64,000 nucleotides of DNA from Thozetella sp. PMI_491 (lineage: Eukaryota > Ascomycota > Sordariomycetes > Chaetosphaeriales > Chaetosphaeriaceae): the NCBI GenBank assembly GCA_021432635.1, contig MU270019.1:124001-188000 (forward strand), in the 5' to 3' direction. Shown here piece by piece: positions 20,197 through 33,274 of the stretch; the stretch's first letter is position 1; every line of letters starts with the position of its first letter. The notes beneath the pieces are model-generated. The model worked only from the letters and a program-made list of their open reading frames with translations, searched no databases and was not told the origin of the DNA. The position numbers and the translations under genes are program-made.

Positions 20197-22572
20197 ATGA
20201 CTGAACAGGAGCTCTCAATTACTCTCACTCGGGAGACTCCAGACAGCTCGGGCACCTTGGGGACAAGAGCTAGTTTTCCCGATTTCGGGACTGAAGTCCT
20301 CCTTCCATCGGACTCGGCTGAAGAGCTGATGGTCGATCTCGCAGTAGCGGCCCCTACTGAGTCTCAAGCAACAACTATATCCATCGCAGAAACTAGGCCA
20401 GACTCACAGCAGGGATCGCCCACCCCTGAGTCGGACGCTATTACAGTGGTCAAGCCCGAACTTGGTACCCTGTCACCAGGGGCGTTAGTTGGTAAAAACT
20501 CGCCCGATAATAGCAAAGCCGGTCTGAAAATCGGCGTGGCAGGGGACTGGATGTTGTGGGCACCAGAAACAGTTTCTATTCTCTTCAGCTTGGCCGCTTT
20601 GATGAGTGCGTGAACGCCAATCCCGTTCTGAGTGCTTAATACCTGACAATATCGCTCGCTATAGCCATTGTTGGATTACTTCGTTCGTACAATGATCGCG
20701 GTCTTCAGTCCTTGCCCTTCAACATCACCCTCAACGCCGTCATATCGTTCTTTTCTTCGATAAGCAAAGCTTGTCTGATGATCCCTATCGCGACATGCGT
20801 TGGTCAGATGAAATGGAATTGGTTCCATCATGGAAGTCACCCTCTCGCTGATTTTGAGCTGTTCGATGCTTCCAGTCGAGGAGTTTGGGGATCCCTCAAG
20901 CTACTATACAGGGTTAGATGGCGGTGAGACTACTACTCAATCCCTTGGGCCAAGTAACCGTGACTGACGGTGTTGCAGCCATATCGCAAGCCTCGCAGCG
21001 CTGGTCACCACTTTAGGGCTAGTCACCACGTCCGCTAGCCAGCTCCTCATCTCGTACGACACGCGATCAGCGCCGAGCGACGAGCTCGCCTTGATCAGAG
21101 CTGTAAAGAACTTCAAGTTTGCGCGCAGCTTTGACGTCTATTACGCGGCTCAATCTGGAGCCTTCTCGAGCTACCTAGAACCAGTCCAACCTCTAGCCCC
21201 CGTCTGCCGAACAGGCAACTGCACCTTCCCGACTGTCCAGTCGCTATCAATCTGCCACCGCATTGCCAATGTAACGCCGTCGGTGAACGTTCGCGTGATT
21301 GATCCCGCCCTTGTCCGCGCGAACGACTCCACAATCTCGGTTCCAGGCTTGTTACCGACCAACTTGACCGAATATAACGTCACGCTTCCCTATGGCCCGT
21401 ATATGGTCACCCAGTCATTGACAAGCGTGGCAGTGTTGCCCTTGAAGCCAACGACATCAATTGCATTCAACGAGGACGCTGAGCTGATGGCTACTCAGAT
21501 CCTGTCATTCGGTGTCATCTTTTCATCGCCCTACGACTGGGGGTCCACAAGGAATCTGTCTTCGTCCTTCTACGCCTTCGAAGTCATGTTTCATGCCTGT
21601 GTCAATTCGTATAACGCTTCGGTGGTCGATACCAACGTCACGTCCGACGTTGTTGCGTCTTCCTACCAGGTCTCGCCCCGGTCCTCAGGGGCCAAAGTGA
21701 GGGCGACGTGCTACATGCTGACCTTCCTTTCCGCCAATCCAACCTGCGAATTTTGGGACTATTTCGACGAGGAAAAGCCCAAACTGTATTTGAAAAACCC
21801 GGAGAGACCGGGTTCGGATTCGGTTGACGACCTCTATGGTACAGATTTATATGTCATGGGGTACCTAGCCAATGTTCTCGCGAATTCATTTTCTATGTTC
21901 CTAAGTTCCGACAACCGCATGATATTCGACTGGCAGGGGATACGGAGTAGCGGACTTTTGCAACGCACCTTTGAAGACCTACAGGTTGACGAGGTGGCCA
22001 CCACTCCAGAAGTAATTTATGACCAAATGAATGTGGCGGCTGGAAGCGTAGCCATGGCGATCAGCAATAGGTAAGCCACCTGTTCATGCTCCTCAGGGTC
22101 TATCGATAAAAAGTATATGCGGCACTTGCAAGACGGCTGTTCTACTTATTTTTTGGACTGGTGGTTTGATGAGCTGACGCGCGATTGCAGTATGCGTGCA
22201 CAACTTGCCCCATCCAATACAACCTCGTACCCTACCGAAAACATCACCTATGGATACGACGTGATGGGAATGGCCTTAGCCAATGAGACCTATGTTCGTG
22301 TGAACTGGGGCTGGCTCAGCTTTCTCTCCTCGCAGCTGGTTCTCGCTGCTGTGATCCTGGTCTTGACTGTCGTGGAGACGCAGCGCTCGCGAACTAAGGT
22401 GCTGAAGAGCTCGTCGATTGCGGCGCTAGTGATTCTGGAAGATGATGTCCGCGCGAGGATGGGAAGCAACGACATAGCCACTTATCGGCGCATGGAGAAG
22501 CGAGCGGCGAAGGTGCAAGCTCGTCTCGAGAATGGCATGCTAACGTTGGTGGAGAGCAACGCTAGTGGTTAA
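20197..22572 (+). CDS. DUF3176 family multi-pass membrane protein
   Basis: Exons 20197-20605, 20665-20923, 20979-22070 and 22191-22572 join in frame to give 713 residues. A ~120-residue polar N-terminus precedes TM segments around residues 125-160 and 230-245. The DUF3176 hallmark sits between them: FNITLNAVISFFSSISKACL, QMKWNWF, then PLADFELFDASSRGVWGSLKLL. A large extracellular domain follows with CRTGNCTFP, many N-x-S/T sites and paired Cys. Near the C-terminus there is one more TM helix (SFLSSQLVLAAVILVLTVVE) and a basic cytosolic tail. The family is common in filamentous ascomycetes and has no known function. Confidence 0.88.
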
Positions 22573-23537
22573 CGCTGAGAGAGTCAGACAGTAGTAGGAG
22601 ATAGAGAGTAGATAGACCCATAGGCGTAAGATGATTAGTGTCTGTATGTAAATGCCTATCAGATCTTAGTAAGACCCTGTTTTGGGAGAGAAACAAGTTT
22701 ACTATGATATAACAAGCACCAAGTGATGGGAGGAGCGCCTTGGTGAATAGACGGATCACGTGAGCATCATACCACAGCCACTAGAGGCCTAGCCAAGGTA
22801 TATCCCAGCAAGATCGCCACCCCGAAGTTTCTTTTCTTTCTGAGACCTTTATTTTAATCAATGCAAACCTCCCTATTAACCCTATCTCCCATTTTCCTTC
22901 GCGTTGCCCGCCGTTGTCGCGCTGAACTTCGCTCAGATGAAGGGCACGAGAGTGCTTTCACCAAAAGCTCACCGCCTTCCGTATTCTGAATATCTCAGGC
23001 CGATTCTGCCGGCAGAATGCAAGACAGTCCGTGCAGCAGAGGCGGTAATCCCCTTTTGGTCGGGTGTTACGCGTCAAGGCTTAACCGGAACTGGTAACCC
23101 CGCACGTGCCCGAGCCCCAGTCAAAGCTGATGTGGCACACGGCGGGAGACAGTGGCAGTCCAAATATGGCGGTGGAACCGTGTGGAGACTCCTGCACAGC
23201 CTTCCGGGCTCTTTGGCGCATCCGCAGGAGCTGAACCCTGGAGCCGCGGGAAGTTGATGACCAGTAGTAGCGCAGGAACCAGGGGCTTTTCGGGGCTTGC
23301 TGGGGCTGGGTGATTTCGCTTATCCTGCCCATGTTTGCCTCGCGTGTGCCGGCCCCCCTCCCCATTCCGCCCCTTTCGTCGGGCCCGCCGCCTTGCAACG
23401 TCTCCCTCGTACCTTCAGTAGTCGACACGCGCGCGGGTATTGCCTTGATTTACTCCGTATCCTGACTGTCGCCAAAAAAACTAGTCCACTTGGCTATACA
23501 GGACGCCTCTCGGTCTTTGGAGACCGACTGCGCGCCC
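22573..23537. other. Intergenic stretch / promoter of GT32 gene
   Basis: No gene seen. It is GC-rich and pyrimidine-rich near 23.3-23.4 kb, as expected for a fungal 5' UTR. Confidence 0.4.
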
Positions 23538-25064
23538 ATGGTGGCATTACAACGCTCTTGGCGTTTTCGACGTCGAGTCTGTCTTGTCCCGGTCGTCTTC
23601 ATCCTCGTCTCCCTGGTCCTCTCGTTCCAGAGCCGGGCATTCCACAAGCCGGTGCCCAACGACGAGCCACTCGAGCGCCGATTCCCTCTGGCCTGGAAGT
23701 ATATCCACCTGTCCAATGGCACAGGCGGCGGTAAGTTTTCTTTTCTTTTCTCTCCCCGCGCCCGGTGTCGCCCGCGTCATTGCCAATTGGCATCCGGCAG
23801 TACCCCTCCGGCTCGTTCTAACCTCGCCGTCGCCGCAGCTTGGTACATTCCCCCCGAGTGGGCGCCCGCTGGCGACAAGCAACCGAAGAACATAGTACAA
23901 GCCGCTCGGCTCGCTTCCGACGCCGCGAGAGAAAAACAGCAGAGGCAGATGAGCTTCTCCAACATCCCCCTTCTCGTCCATCAGACCTGGAAGACGACGG
24001 AAATCGAGACCTGGAGCGACGGCATCATCTCGTCGATCGAACGATGGCTGGAATACGCCGTATCCATCGAGAAGGAACCCATGGCATACTTTTTCTGGGA
24101 TGACGATGGAATGCGCTCTTTTGTGCAAGAGTTTGAGCCAGATTTCGTCGACGACTTCATGGGGCTGTTTTCACCCGTGACACGCGCCGACATCTTTCGC
24201 ATCTTGGTTTGCAAGTGGCTAGGAGGCATAGTAAGAACTCCATCAATCTAGCGTCGTTGCAATTCCCTAACAGATGTATAGTACGGCGACGTCGACACCG
24301 AACCTCTGAAACCCCCTGCAACCTGGGTTCGCCAATCGGACCTCAAGGATTGGAGCGACGAGAAAACCGGCACGACTTATGGATGGGCCGGGCCCGTCCC
24401 CGAATCAATGGCCGACTCAAGCTCGGTGCGGCCTGTAAATCTGTTACTGGGAATCGAAGCCGACACCGATCCTGATTCCGATACGTACTGGCGAATGGGC
24501 TATGGGTATCCTCTCCAGCTCACGCAGTGGGCGTTGGCGTCGGCTCCTCAACACCCCGTACTGAATCGATTCATGGACAACTTGGCCCGCGTAGTCCAGG
24601 CAACTCGCGATAAGGCCTCCACCTCGGACAATGTGACGGATGCAACGAGACAGGCTATGAAGAAGCTCGATCCCCTGTCACTCACTGGGCCCGAGGCTGT
24701 GACGCTTGCTGCCAAGTCCTGGCTTGCAGAGCAGGCCGGCCTACGATGGAATGCTCTGACCGGCTTGGATGACGGGGGCCGGTCAAAGCTTGTCTCGGAT
24801 GTCCTGATTCTTCCCATCACCGCCTTCAGGTACGTATTTGCCACGGGCCATCCCAAATCTCGACTGAATCACTAACCGAGACTGTCTAGCCCAGGAAGAG
24901 GGACGTACGGCAACATGGGCTCCAAGGACATACACGACCCAGACGCCCGACTTGTGCATCATGCCCAAGGCTCATGGCGGAAATTTAACTTCATGGTTGA
25001 GTACGGCAAGTTCTGCCGCACAGTTTTTGGGCTATGCAAGGACTGGTCCAAGGTCACGGCGTAG
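23538..25064 (+). CDS. Glycosyltransferase family 32 protein (OCH1/SUR1-like)
   Basis: Exons 23538-23730, 23839-24230, 24282-24829 and 24890-25064 join in frame to give 435 residues. Residues ~12-30 form a signal anchor (VCLVPVVFILVSLVLSF) after a basic cytosolic start, giving a type II Golgi topology. The GT32 core follows: NIPLLVHQTWKT, FFWDDDGMRSFVQEFEP, then SPVTRADIFRILVCKWLGGIYGDVDTEPL. That last block contains the DxD metal/nucleotide-sugar motif (DVD). The C-terminal block has GMGSKDIHDPDARLVHHAQGSW-type sequence. Relatives are Och1 alpha-1,6-mannosyltransferase and the Sur1/Csh1 inositolphosphorylceramide mannosyltransferases. I cannot choose between them. A TTG further upstream is not a credible start. 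Confidence 0.88.
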
Positions 25065-26410
25065 CAGTAGCGATGGTCTATAATATGTGGTTTCTAGCAT
25101 CTAGGGAGTTATCGGGGGGTTCACCAGGCATGGGTCGGGGACTGTGATTAATAGACACGACAACGAGAGCAAATCATAGAGCTACTCTAGCCGCGTTGAC
25201 GTTGAGTCGAGCGAGCACTTTGAACACATCAAGCCGACCTGCGCACTCGCTGCATCTAGTGAGTTCAACGCTCCCAGAACAGATAGACTGGTGACGTAGA
25301 GCGCGACACAGGTGGGGTAGAGGGTGCTGTGCCTCTTGGAGGGGGTTCGGTTTTACCCAGGTAGTGCGTACTAAGAGTAGTGATGCTACCTACGTAGACC
25401 CATGCCTAAAGGTTGTAACCGGGTCCGAAGCGACAGCCCAGTGATTGGTCGCCATTAGGGGCACGTGTTTGACCGGGGGTATAGAATCTCTAAAACCTAG
25501 CATCTGCGACACGGTAGTTTGGTGCTATCGAAGTATGGATACAGCAACATTTGCTTGGTACACATAGTAACAATCACATGAGGTATTGCTGTGCTCCTGT
25601 CGCTCCTCTTTGCCGAGTCTCGGGTCAGACGCTGGCGGCTTCGTCTGAGCACCACTGAAGTATGCCTAAGTCATGTAAGGCCGGATCCGGCACTTCTATC
25701 GGGTATCGCCACACTCCCATGTTTTGTAAAGAAACACCCCCAACGTGGTCCAGATCTGAATTCGAGGGTTCTTCATCAACCATGTCCGCCTGGCTCCCGC
25801 TCGGTAGACCGCAAGGTTGAGATGGGCGGCAAAGCACGACTCTTCGGCGTGCAGAGGAGCCTGGCTGCTAGAACAAGAATCGGCACTCAAGGCTTCTACA
25901 GCGTGATGAGGTCCGCAGCCGATTCGAAATACTAGTACCAGGAGCCGCCTCAGTGACTCCAAGCAATGGCTGTGTGTGCCAGTTGTACTATGCCCTATAG
26001 TTCTTCTTTCCCTCTACAGTAAAAGGCTTAATAGGTGTCGCTTCACGGTGACTATTTAGGTACGATCCACTTTTGACCCTCGTGGCTGAAATTGCCCCAC
26101 CCATCTGTACCCTTAAAGTACCTTTACTTCTACCACAACAGAGGAAAGGCCGATTCTGGCTGACTTGCTATTGTATAGATACTGTTTGTAACGTGCTAGA
26201 CAAAGCACACACATACACACACAATTTACTACGCACGGCAGACACGAGCTACACCGTAAAAGCCTTTCTCAGCCGCGCCAAGCCCTTTTTCAGCCGCCCA
26301 GCGCTAAGTTCTGAAGCCAAAGAGCGACCCCATGCCAGCCAAGCTTCTCACTCTCGCATGCCTCTCTCACCAGAGACGAGGACATTCAAGGAAGCGGCGA
26401 CCAGTCTGCA
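25065..26410. other. Intergenic stretch
   Basis: About 1.3 kb with no gene I can support. Frames near 25.6-25.95 kb on both strands have no motif. A short CA-rich run lies near 26205-26225. The right end is the promoter of the next gene. Confidence 0.4.
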
Positions 26411-27591
26411 ATGGATCCAATATCGATCCTATCCGCGCTGGGAACCAGCATATCCGTTACAAAGACGGTCGCGGAAACGCTCAACACGCTGATCTCGCAG
26501 ACAAAGAACTCGGACAGGGCACTGCAGCAGCTCTGCCGTGAAGTGACCGACTTTCAAAGCATTTTGCAACGTATGAAGGATGATTTCTCCGATCCAACCA
26601 TGAGAGTCGCCGCCTTCGAGTCGCAAACGGGCAGCGTCGGTGCGCACTGGACCGCCGTTCTCCACGCCATCCTCAAGTGCAATGAGAGACTCGATGAGTT
26701 GTATAGATTGGTTAAGGATCTGAGCGGGAGTTCGGCTTTCACTGCGAACTCTGTCTTGAGGGGCGTGAGAATCAACTTTGCTGCCAGCGACATCCAATAC
26801 TATCGCTCGGAGATCAAAGACTACAAGGATAATATTGCTTTGAACCTGCAGATGATACTGGTGTACGTCTACCCTAAAACGTACCATGAATAAGGCCTGA
26901 CGGGTACAACAGATGCAGGGTCATGGATTCTCGGACCGCGCCGTCAACCGCGCAGCCCAACCTGATAGAGATCGAAGACGAGATTCTCCGCCTGAGGAAA
27001 GAGGTTGGAGACATCAAGCAGAATCCGGGGCTGCCAGGTCAACCTTCAGTGCGGAGGAAGCCAGTACAAAACTCCACCACAGCCGCTGCCAACTCGAGTA
27101 CTACCAGAGACGAGGCACGCCCAAGGCTGGACATGGACACCATCAAGAAACGACGTCTGGAAACAGCGGCCGTTCTCGAGCCGACCCTCAACTACGCTTC
27201 CACCCTCTTAACCACGGCATCCACGTACAGCGCGCCTCGTCGTTCGCTCGACGACGACGTTCGCCTGCAGAACGCCCAGAGCAACCTTGCGTTACGTGAT
27301 TTCGAAGTCCAGGTTGCGAGAAGCGCTTCGCCAACCGGCCACAGCAAGGCCAAGCAGAAAGAGAGCTCAGCCAGGTCGGCGCTGCTCCTGATACCGCGCT
27401 TCATTGCTTCGCTACTCCTGTTTGGCGGGTTGTTGCTTTTGGTTGGACTGGGACTTGTCGTGCTCTTCTTTTGGTTGCTCGTTCAAGTCTGCACCGGATT
27501 CTCACGCTGGAATAACGACAGTGCCAGGATGAAACGAGACGGGAGAGCCGCTTTTGATTGGTTTGAGGAGCGCTGGAGGGATATATGGTAG
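26411..27591 (+). CDS. Fungal N-terminal-domain protein with C-terminal membrane helix
   Basis: Exons 26411-26862 and 26919-27591 join in phase 2 (donor GTACGT) to give 374 residues. The N-terminus, MDPISILSALGTSISVTKTV continuing through LCREVTDFQSILQRMKDDF, is the alpha-helical domain found at the start of many fungal STAND NTPases and ankyrin or prion-type proteins (HeLo-like / PF17111-type). Here it is not followed by NACHT or ankyrin repeats. A coiled-coil-prone EDEILRLRKEVGDIKQN, a disordered Ser/Ala-rich middle and a strong TM segment (residues ~320-350, LLLFGGLLLLVGLGLVVLFF) follow, with a short basic C-terminal tail. Assignment to a specific clan is tentative. A membrane-tethered signalling or self-recognition role is inference. 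Confidence 0.7.
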
Positions 27592-28343
27592 GGGAAAACA
27601 GAACTTTTGTCCCTTCAGAGACCGGGCCCGAGGATTGCCGACGCCCCAGTCTGCTGCCGTAGCATAGACAACCTGCGTAGATAGTACTTGCGCGTCACCC
27701 GCCTCCTGAGAAGCTACGGGTTACCTGTGGAGTTTGAGGCTATCGGTCATGGTCGTATCTATCGAGGTAGTTATAGCGAGGAAAAAACTGTCGTGGCTTT
27801 GCATTATTGGTTTCGATGGCTACGCCTGGCAAGAATCCCAATTCCTGATCAGCAAATGAACCAAATGTCAGAATGGGTCATAACCTCAGATGAGTGTGCG
27901 CGTACTTCAAATTTCCCGACAAGTCGCGTGAACAGAGAGGCGTTATGTTGGCTGATTAGTATGGAATTAGGCTATGGGCCGCGTAATCGCGACATGCCAC
28001 TAAAAGGTTAGCTAAATATTCGCGACACCCATTAAGCCTTTTACTGTACAGATGTAGGTAGCTCCTCCATCCTATAAGGAATCTACTGCTATTGCTCCAC
28101 ATGGAGACCCGCCAAGCCTACTCCACTGCTGCCCAGCTGCCCAGCTGCTTCACACCCTCCGCACCATCATCGTCCGGCGCTACGGGTGACGCTGGCCGTA
28201 GATTCGCCGCTAAGTCCTCGCCTCAGACCGCCGTCGTTCCCCGCATCAGGCTGGGCATAAGCCTAGGCTAAGCCGCACTCGAACCCACATACAACACGGC
28301 AAACTACGCAATCCTCGGATGGGTGCGAACACCTCGGACGATC
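27592..28343. other. Intergenic stretch
   Basis: No supported gene. A small direct duplication (GCTGCCCAGCTGCCCAGCTGC-like, 28131-28150) is visible. The right end is the promoter of the next regulator. Confidence 0.4.
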
Positions 28344-31051
28344 ATGAGCCTCGACCCCAGCGCAACGCCGCGATTCCGGAGGGCAACTTTAGCGTGTGAA
28401 TATTGTCGTGGGAAGAAGGTCAGCCCCATTTCCAATAGCCGCCTTTGGCAAAACATCCCCCTAGCCTCTCCTGCCTGTGGACTCCGCTGTGATGATGCCA
28501 CTCCGTCCGCGACCCCAACCCAGTGACGGAAGGGGGAACGAAGTGTAGTTGATCTAATCCCGCTTGGAATTATCTGGCTCTATGAACTACCCAAAGTTGT
28601 GACTCGTCTATCCCGGCTGCACTATATCGGCCTGTCTTCAAATTATGATACCTGACTTGTGGCCCATATAGCTTCGGTGTGACGGCGTAAAGCCGGTCTG
28701 CAGGACATGCCGGGTTCGTGGTCTGCGGTGCGCGCCGCAGACGATCTCCCCACAGCCAAGGCATGTACTCCAGATATCCACTCGTCTAGACCCATTCGAG
28801 CCGTTTCTTACCTTGACCGCAGACCAACCAACAAACGCATCAAGGAGTTAGAAGATGAAAATCGTAGGTTATCGGGACTCCTTAAACAGTTGTCGACGGC
28901 CGAGGAAGACAGCCGGGATGCCACACCGAGCATCCTACACGCATCCACAGCTTCCGGTCTCGAAAGCCAAACCATAGAGGCAGAGCCGAGTAGCAGCCGC
29001 GCCTTCGATCATGATCTTCAGCATCAGATAGAACATGAGACCTTTCCGGGCGAGATCAGAAGGGAGCACAGCGGCACAGAAGCAACTCCGGTGGCAGAAG
29101 CACCTCAAAACAACCACTCAAGCTATCATGGACCAACCAGTGTGCTGTTCGACGAGTCGTTGCGCATACAACAAAATTTCAGCGTTAATGATCGGGCTGC
29201 TGAAGACACAGAGCAGACGCGATGTAGACTGGTTGCAGAGACGGCGAGGCAGCGTAAGCGTGTTCACTAGGATATTTGTGGCTCTCCGCCAGCACTGATG
29301 CCTACAGTGCATGGTTGCTGACGTTGAATGGTTCAGGGCAGTTGGAAGTTGTCAACCTTTCGGAAAATCGCCTCGACTTCGACGGAGTCGAACCTGAACT
29401 TGGAATGCAGCTCCTCTCCATTTTCTGGACCCGCCAGCTTCACGCCGGGCTCATTGTCTACCGTACGGCGTTTATGCGCGACATGAGCTGCTCAGGCCCA
29501 TATTTCTCTAAGCTGCTTCTGAACGCCATGTATTACTCGGCCTCTAAGCATAGCTCAGACCCGTCCATCCGTCAGGATGCAGCAGACAGAGCGACGGCGG
29601 GATGGTCGTTTCGACGACGCTTCGAGCTATTACTTCGTGATACATTCGACAGAACCCACATTACGACTATACAAGCACTGCTTGTCATGGCGAGCTCGCT
29701 CTTCTCCCGTTGTGACGAGAGGAGTGTCTCGTGGCTCTATGCCGGTAATGCATTTAACATGATTTTTGATGCTGGTATCCATGTTGAGCCATTGTCGTCG
29801 CGGTCAGCTTCCAGTGAAGACCTCGAGATTCGACGGAGGGTCTATTGGGGCGCGTTCAGTGAGATTCCGCGACACGCCACCGAGCTGCATCAGCCCTAGC
29901 TAATGTATCCTGCGGATAGTGATTGACAAGATCCAATGTCTATACCAAGGGAGGCATCCGTGCCTTCGGATATGCGACACCAACGTCCCCCTAGGCTTTG
30001 TTGACGACTACGAGGAGCTTGAACTGTTCAATGAGGCCTTATTCTGCGGACCAGAACAACGAAAACCTTCGCCATCGTATCACATGACGACGCTCAGGAC
30101 CCTTTGCGCTTTGAGCATTCTCATGGAACGAATTCATAGCAAGATATACGCAGTCAGCCATCTTACCCAAACCTCTGAGAATCTCTGCAAGGAAGCGCAG
30201 GACCTGCAGCTGGAGCTAGAAGCATGGCGACAAACATTGCCGTCCCACCTCGATTTCATCTCCTCCAAAACAAAGTCGAACCCACTTCCATACAACTTGG
30301 GGATGCTGTGAGTTGGCTCAACCTGAAGTTTTCTGCCTCGTGGCATAGTGTTGTGCTAACATTATTCCCCAGGGCCGTCTATAATGCTCTCGTAATCCTA
30401 GTTCATCGATTACTCCTTTCCGACTCTGGCCTACCTTCGGGCCCAGTTGCAAGCCAAGCGCTTGCTAACTGCTGGAGATCCGCAAGTGAGATAACTCATG
30501 TTCTGCGAGTACATGAGAAGCTGTACAAGCCTCTCAGTGAGACATTCAGCCTTTGTTACGCAGCTTACATCGGGGCCACCATTAACATACATGTCCTCAC
30601 CCAATACGGTGACCAGTTTGGAGCTCTCGATTCGCTGAGGATCTGTTTAGGCTGCCTAGATAAGCACCAGGTAATCTACTCAGCAGCAAAACGAGCCAGG
30701 TCTATCCTCGAGAGGCTCATGGAACGAGTTGGTGTGAGTATTCACGACTATAGAAGGTTGCTGGAGCCATGCCAGCCGCAGAGCCATCGATTCCAGAGAA
30801 GTAACACTCCAAGGGCTGACCAAGAGCTTGGAAATGGCATCGACATCTGCCCAGGCACCCAGAATCCCGTAATGGACGAATCATTCGCTGCATTACCACT
30901 GCTCGCATCGCTGGACTTTGACGCAGGGGTCGAATTGCAAGACTTCCGAAGGTTGCAGGATGCGACGGAGACTAGGCTGGACATGGTAGATTATCCGATG
31001 TTCTATGATCTATATCATGACAATAGCCCATCCCAGATGCAGATGGAGTAA
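28344..31051 (+). CDS. Zn2Cys6 fungal-specific transcription factor
   Basis: Exons 28344-28418, 28672-28760, 28823-29253, 29337-29858, 29920-30307 and 30373-31051 join in frame to give 727 residues. The zinc cluster is split by a 253-nt intron and reads ACEYCRGKK-LRCDGVKPVC then CRVRGLRC, a full C-x2-C-x6-C-x6-C-x2-C-x6-C. A linker and short coiled coil (RIKELEDENRRLSGLLKQL) follow. The fungal_trans region has FSKLLLNAMYYSASKHS, RRRVYWGAFMIDKIQCLYQG and YNALVILVHRLLLSD. The second intron seems to use a GC donor (ag|gcatgt at 28761), because no GT donor keeps the Arg-Pro-Thr-Asn-Lys-Arg linker in frame. It is tail-to-tail with the dehydratase gene and may regulate it. Confidence 0.86.
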
Positions 31052-31221
31052 AGCCACATTAACCTTGTGCCTAGAGGATATAAGATACGTAGCCAACCAC
31101 TTTGCAACTATCCTTCTGGCAAGCGCTTTACAATCTTGCTAGAATGTAGCAATCTAAATATTCTCTGATCAGAATGAACTGAGTGCATTACGATGAAGCA
31201 TTGCATAGGTTGGCAATTTCG

Positions 31222-33274
31222 CTAAAACGCATCTGTGACTGCTCCATCAGAGGCACTAGAGACCAAGTGAGCATATTTAGCCAGGGTTCCCTTTCTCACC
31301 GGTAGGCGCGGCGGCTTCCAACTTAATAGCCTCCGTTGGATCTCCTCATCAGTAACATGAGGCATATCGATACGATTGCGTTCGGCATCGATGCAAATGA
31401 CATCGCCATCCTGCACAGCCGCGAGTGGCCCCCCAGCGGCCGCTTCCGGGACGACGTGCCCGACAATGAACCCATGGCTAGCCCCTGAGTACCTCCCGTC
31501 CGTGATCAGGGCCACGTTCTTGAATCCTCCGCCGATCAAAGTTCCCGATGCTCGTAGCTGCTCGGGCATCCCGGGTCCCCCCTTAGGCCCTTCGTATCGC
31601 ACAACCAGGACAATATTCTCGTCTTTTGGTATCTGCCCTTGATCAAGGGCTGTGCAGAGCTCGTGCTCCTTGTCGAAGACTCTTGCTCTCCCCTCGAAAC
31701 GCAGACCTTCCTTGCCCGTGATTTTGGCCACAGCACCTCCAGGAGCTATGTTGCCTCTGAGGATCACGATATGCCCACTTGGCTTGATCGGGTTATCAAT
31801 AGAGCGAATGATTTCTTGGCCCTGTGGCAGGGAGGGCCACGACTCAACATTTTCGGCCAGCGTCTTGCCGGTAACAGTCAAAGTCGAACCGTCCAGGAGT
31901 TTAGCAGCTATCAAGAGCTTCATGACTGAAGGTATACCGCCAATATTGAAGAGATCTTCCATGGTGTGTTTCCCACTAGGCACCATATCGGCGAGAAAGG
32001 GCGTCTTGTTGGAGACACGCTGGAAGTCGTCGATGGTCAAGTCAACCTCCGCTGTCCTCGCCATGGCAAGCACATGTAGGACCGAGTTGGTGGATCCGCC
32101 GATGGCCATTATCATTGTCAAAGCATTCTCAAACGCCTTGCGAGTAAGGAGATCCCGTGGTCGAATGTTTTTCTCCATGCAGATCCGAATGATCTCGCCC
32201 ATGCGGCTGCATTCTCGGTGTTTCGCTGGCGACGTTGCTGGGGAACTGCTGGAGCCTGGCACGGACAAACCAAGTGTCTCAATAATAGTCGCCAGGCTAT
32301 TTGCCGTATACATGCCGCCGCAAGCCCCGGCACCCGGGACCGAATTCTTCTCGATATCGGTGATTATTTCCTCGGCCGTGTACTTGCCATCCTTGGCCCA
32401 GTTGCTGAGGGTACCGAGGACGTATGCACCTCTTGCCTCAGAAGGGGTATTCATGTCAATCGGCCGCGCGAGCGTCTTACTGTAACCACCTCTCTGCGTG
32501 CCTCCATATACGACAATGGAGGGCCTATTGTGTCGGATGATGCCCATCACACAGCCAGGCATGTTCTTGTCGCAGCCTGGGACGACGATACAAGCATCAT
32601 GGGCCTGGGCACAAGTGACGGTCTCGATGCTGTCTGCAATGATCTCACGCGACTGCAAAGAGAATTTCATCCCTGAGAATCTAAGTCAGCTAAGCCGGGA
32701 ACCTGAGGAGGCACTTTGGGACTGGCGAGCTTGCCCTCGTTTCCCATCGTAATGCCATCAGATACGCCTATCGTATTGTATCGCCAGCCCAGGAACCCCT
32801 CACTTTCGATGGACTTTTTGATGGTCGCGCCTAAATCTCCTACTTTACGAAACTGTTAGAGGAGGACATCATTTTTAAGACGACCGGGGTAGATTCACAG
32901 TGCATGCTTCAAGGGCATATCAGTCAGTGAACGAGAAGACGTGGAGTGGCGATATGAGCTGTACTGACTTGCAAGGGTTGCCTTCCCACCACACTGAGGC
33001 AATGCCGACGTGCGGACTTTTCTGCATAGTCTCTTCGTCTGGGACCCCTGCCGCGTATAACATTGCCTGACTTTCAGTTAGATCTCAATGATACCAACTA
33101 TATTTGGGCCTGCTGCCGTGCCTTTGCGGGTGGGAAATCATGGTCACGAGTTATGAATGTCGAGTGGCGATTCAACACCACTTCTCCATCCCTCGTCGCA
33201 TCAGTTCCAAGGTGCGGGAATACCACATAGTCGCTAACCACGCCATCATTCATCTTCCCTCCTTCGTGAGGCAT
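31222..33274 (-). CDS. Dihydroxy-acid dehydratase paralogue (IlvD/Edd family)
   Basis: Exons 33274-33110, 33066-32969, an 8-nt micro-exon 32906-32899, 32842-32735 and 32672-31222 join in frame to give 609 residues. Family blocks are [100 protein letters not shown] and [12 protein letters not shown]. Cysteines in [12 protein letters not shown] and GACGG are Fe-S cluster ligands in the family. The real Ilv3 works in mitochondria in valine/isoleucine synthesis. This copy begins [10 protein letters not shown], with no presequence visible, so it may be a cytosolic paralogue, a sugar-acid dehydratase or a resistance copy. Two introns need GC donors (33109 and 32734). It is divergent from an epimerase gene. 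Confidence 0.86.

Noticed and set aside
25591..25962. Overlapping frames on both strands between GT32 and the N-domain gene
   Set aside because: Neither shows a family motif, splice partner or signal peptide.
27688..28011. 107-codon plus-strand frame
   Set aside because: Begins at a TTG and has no recognisable domain or splice partner.
28419..28671. Separate small gene inside the long first intron of the second regulator
   Set aside because: The 253-nt stretch is best explained as an intron because both sides complete one zinc cluster exactly.
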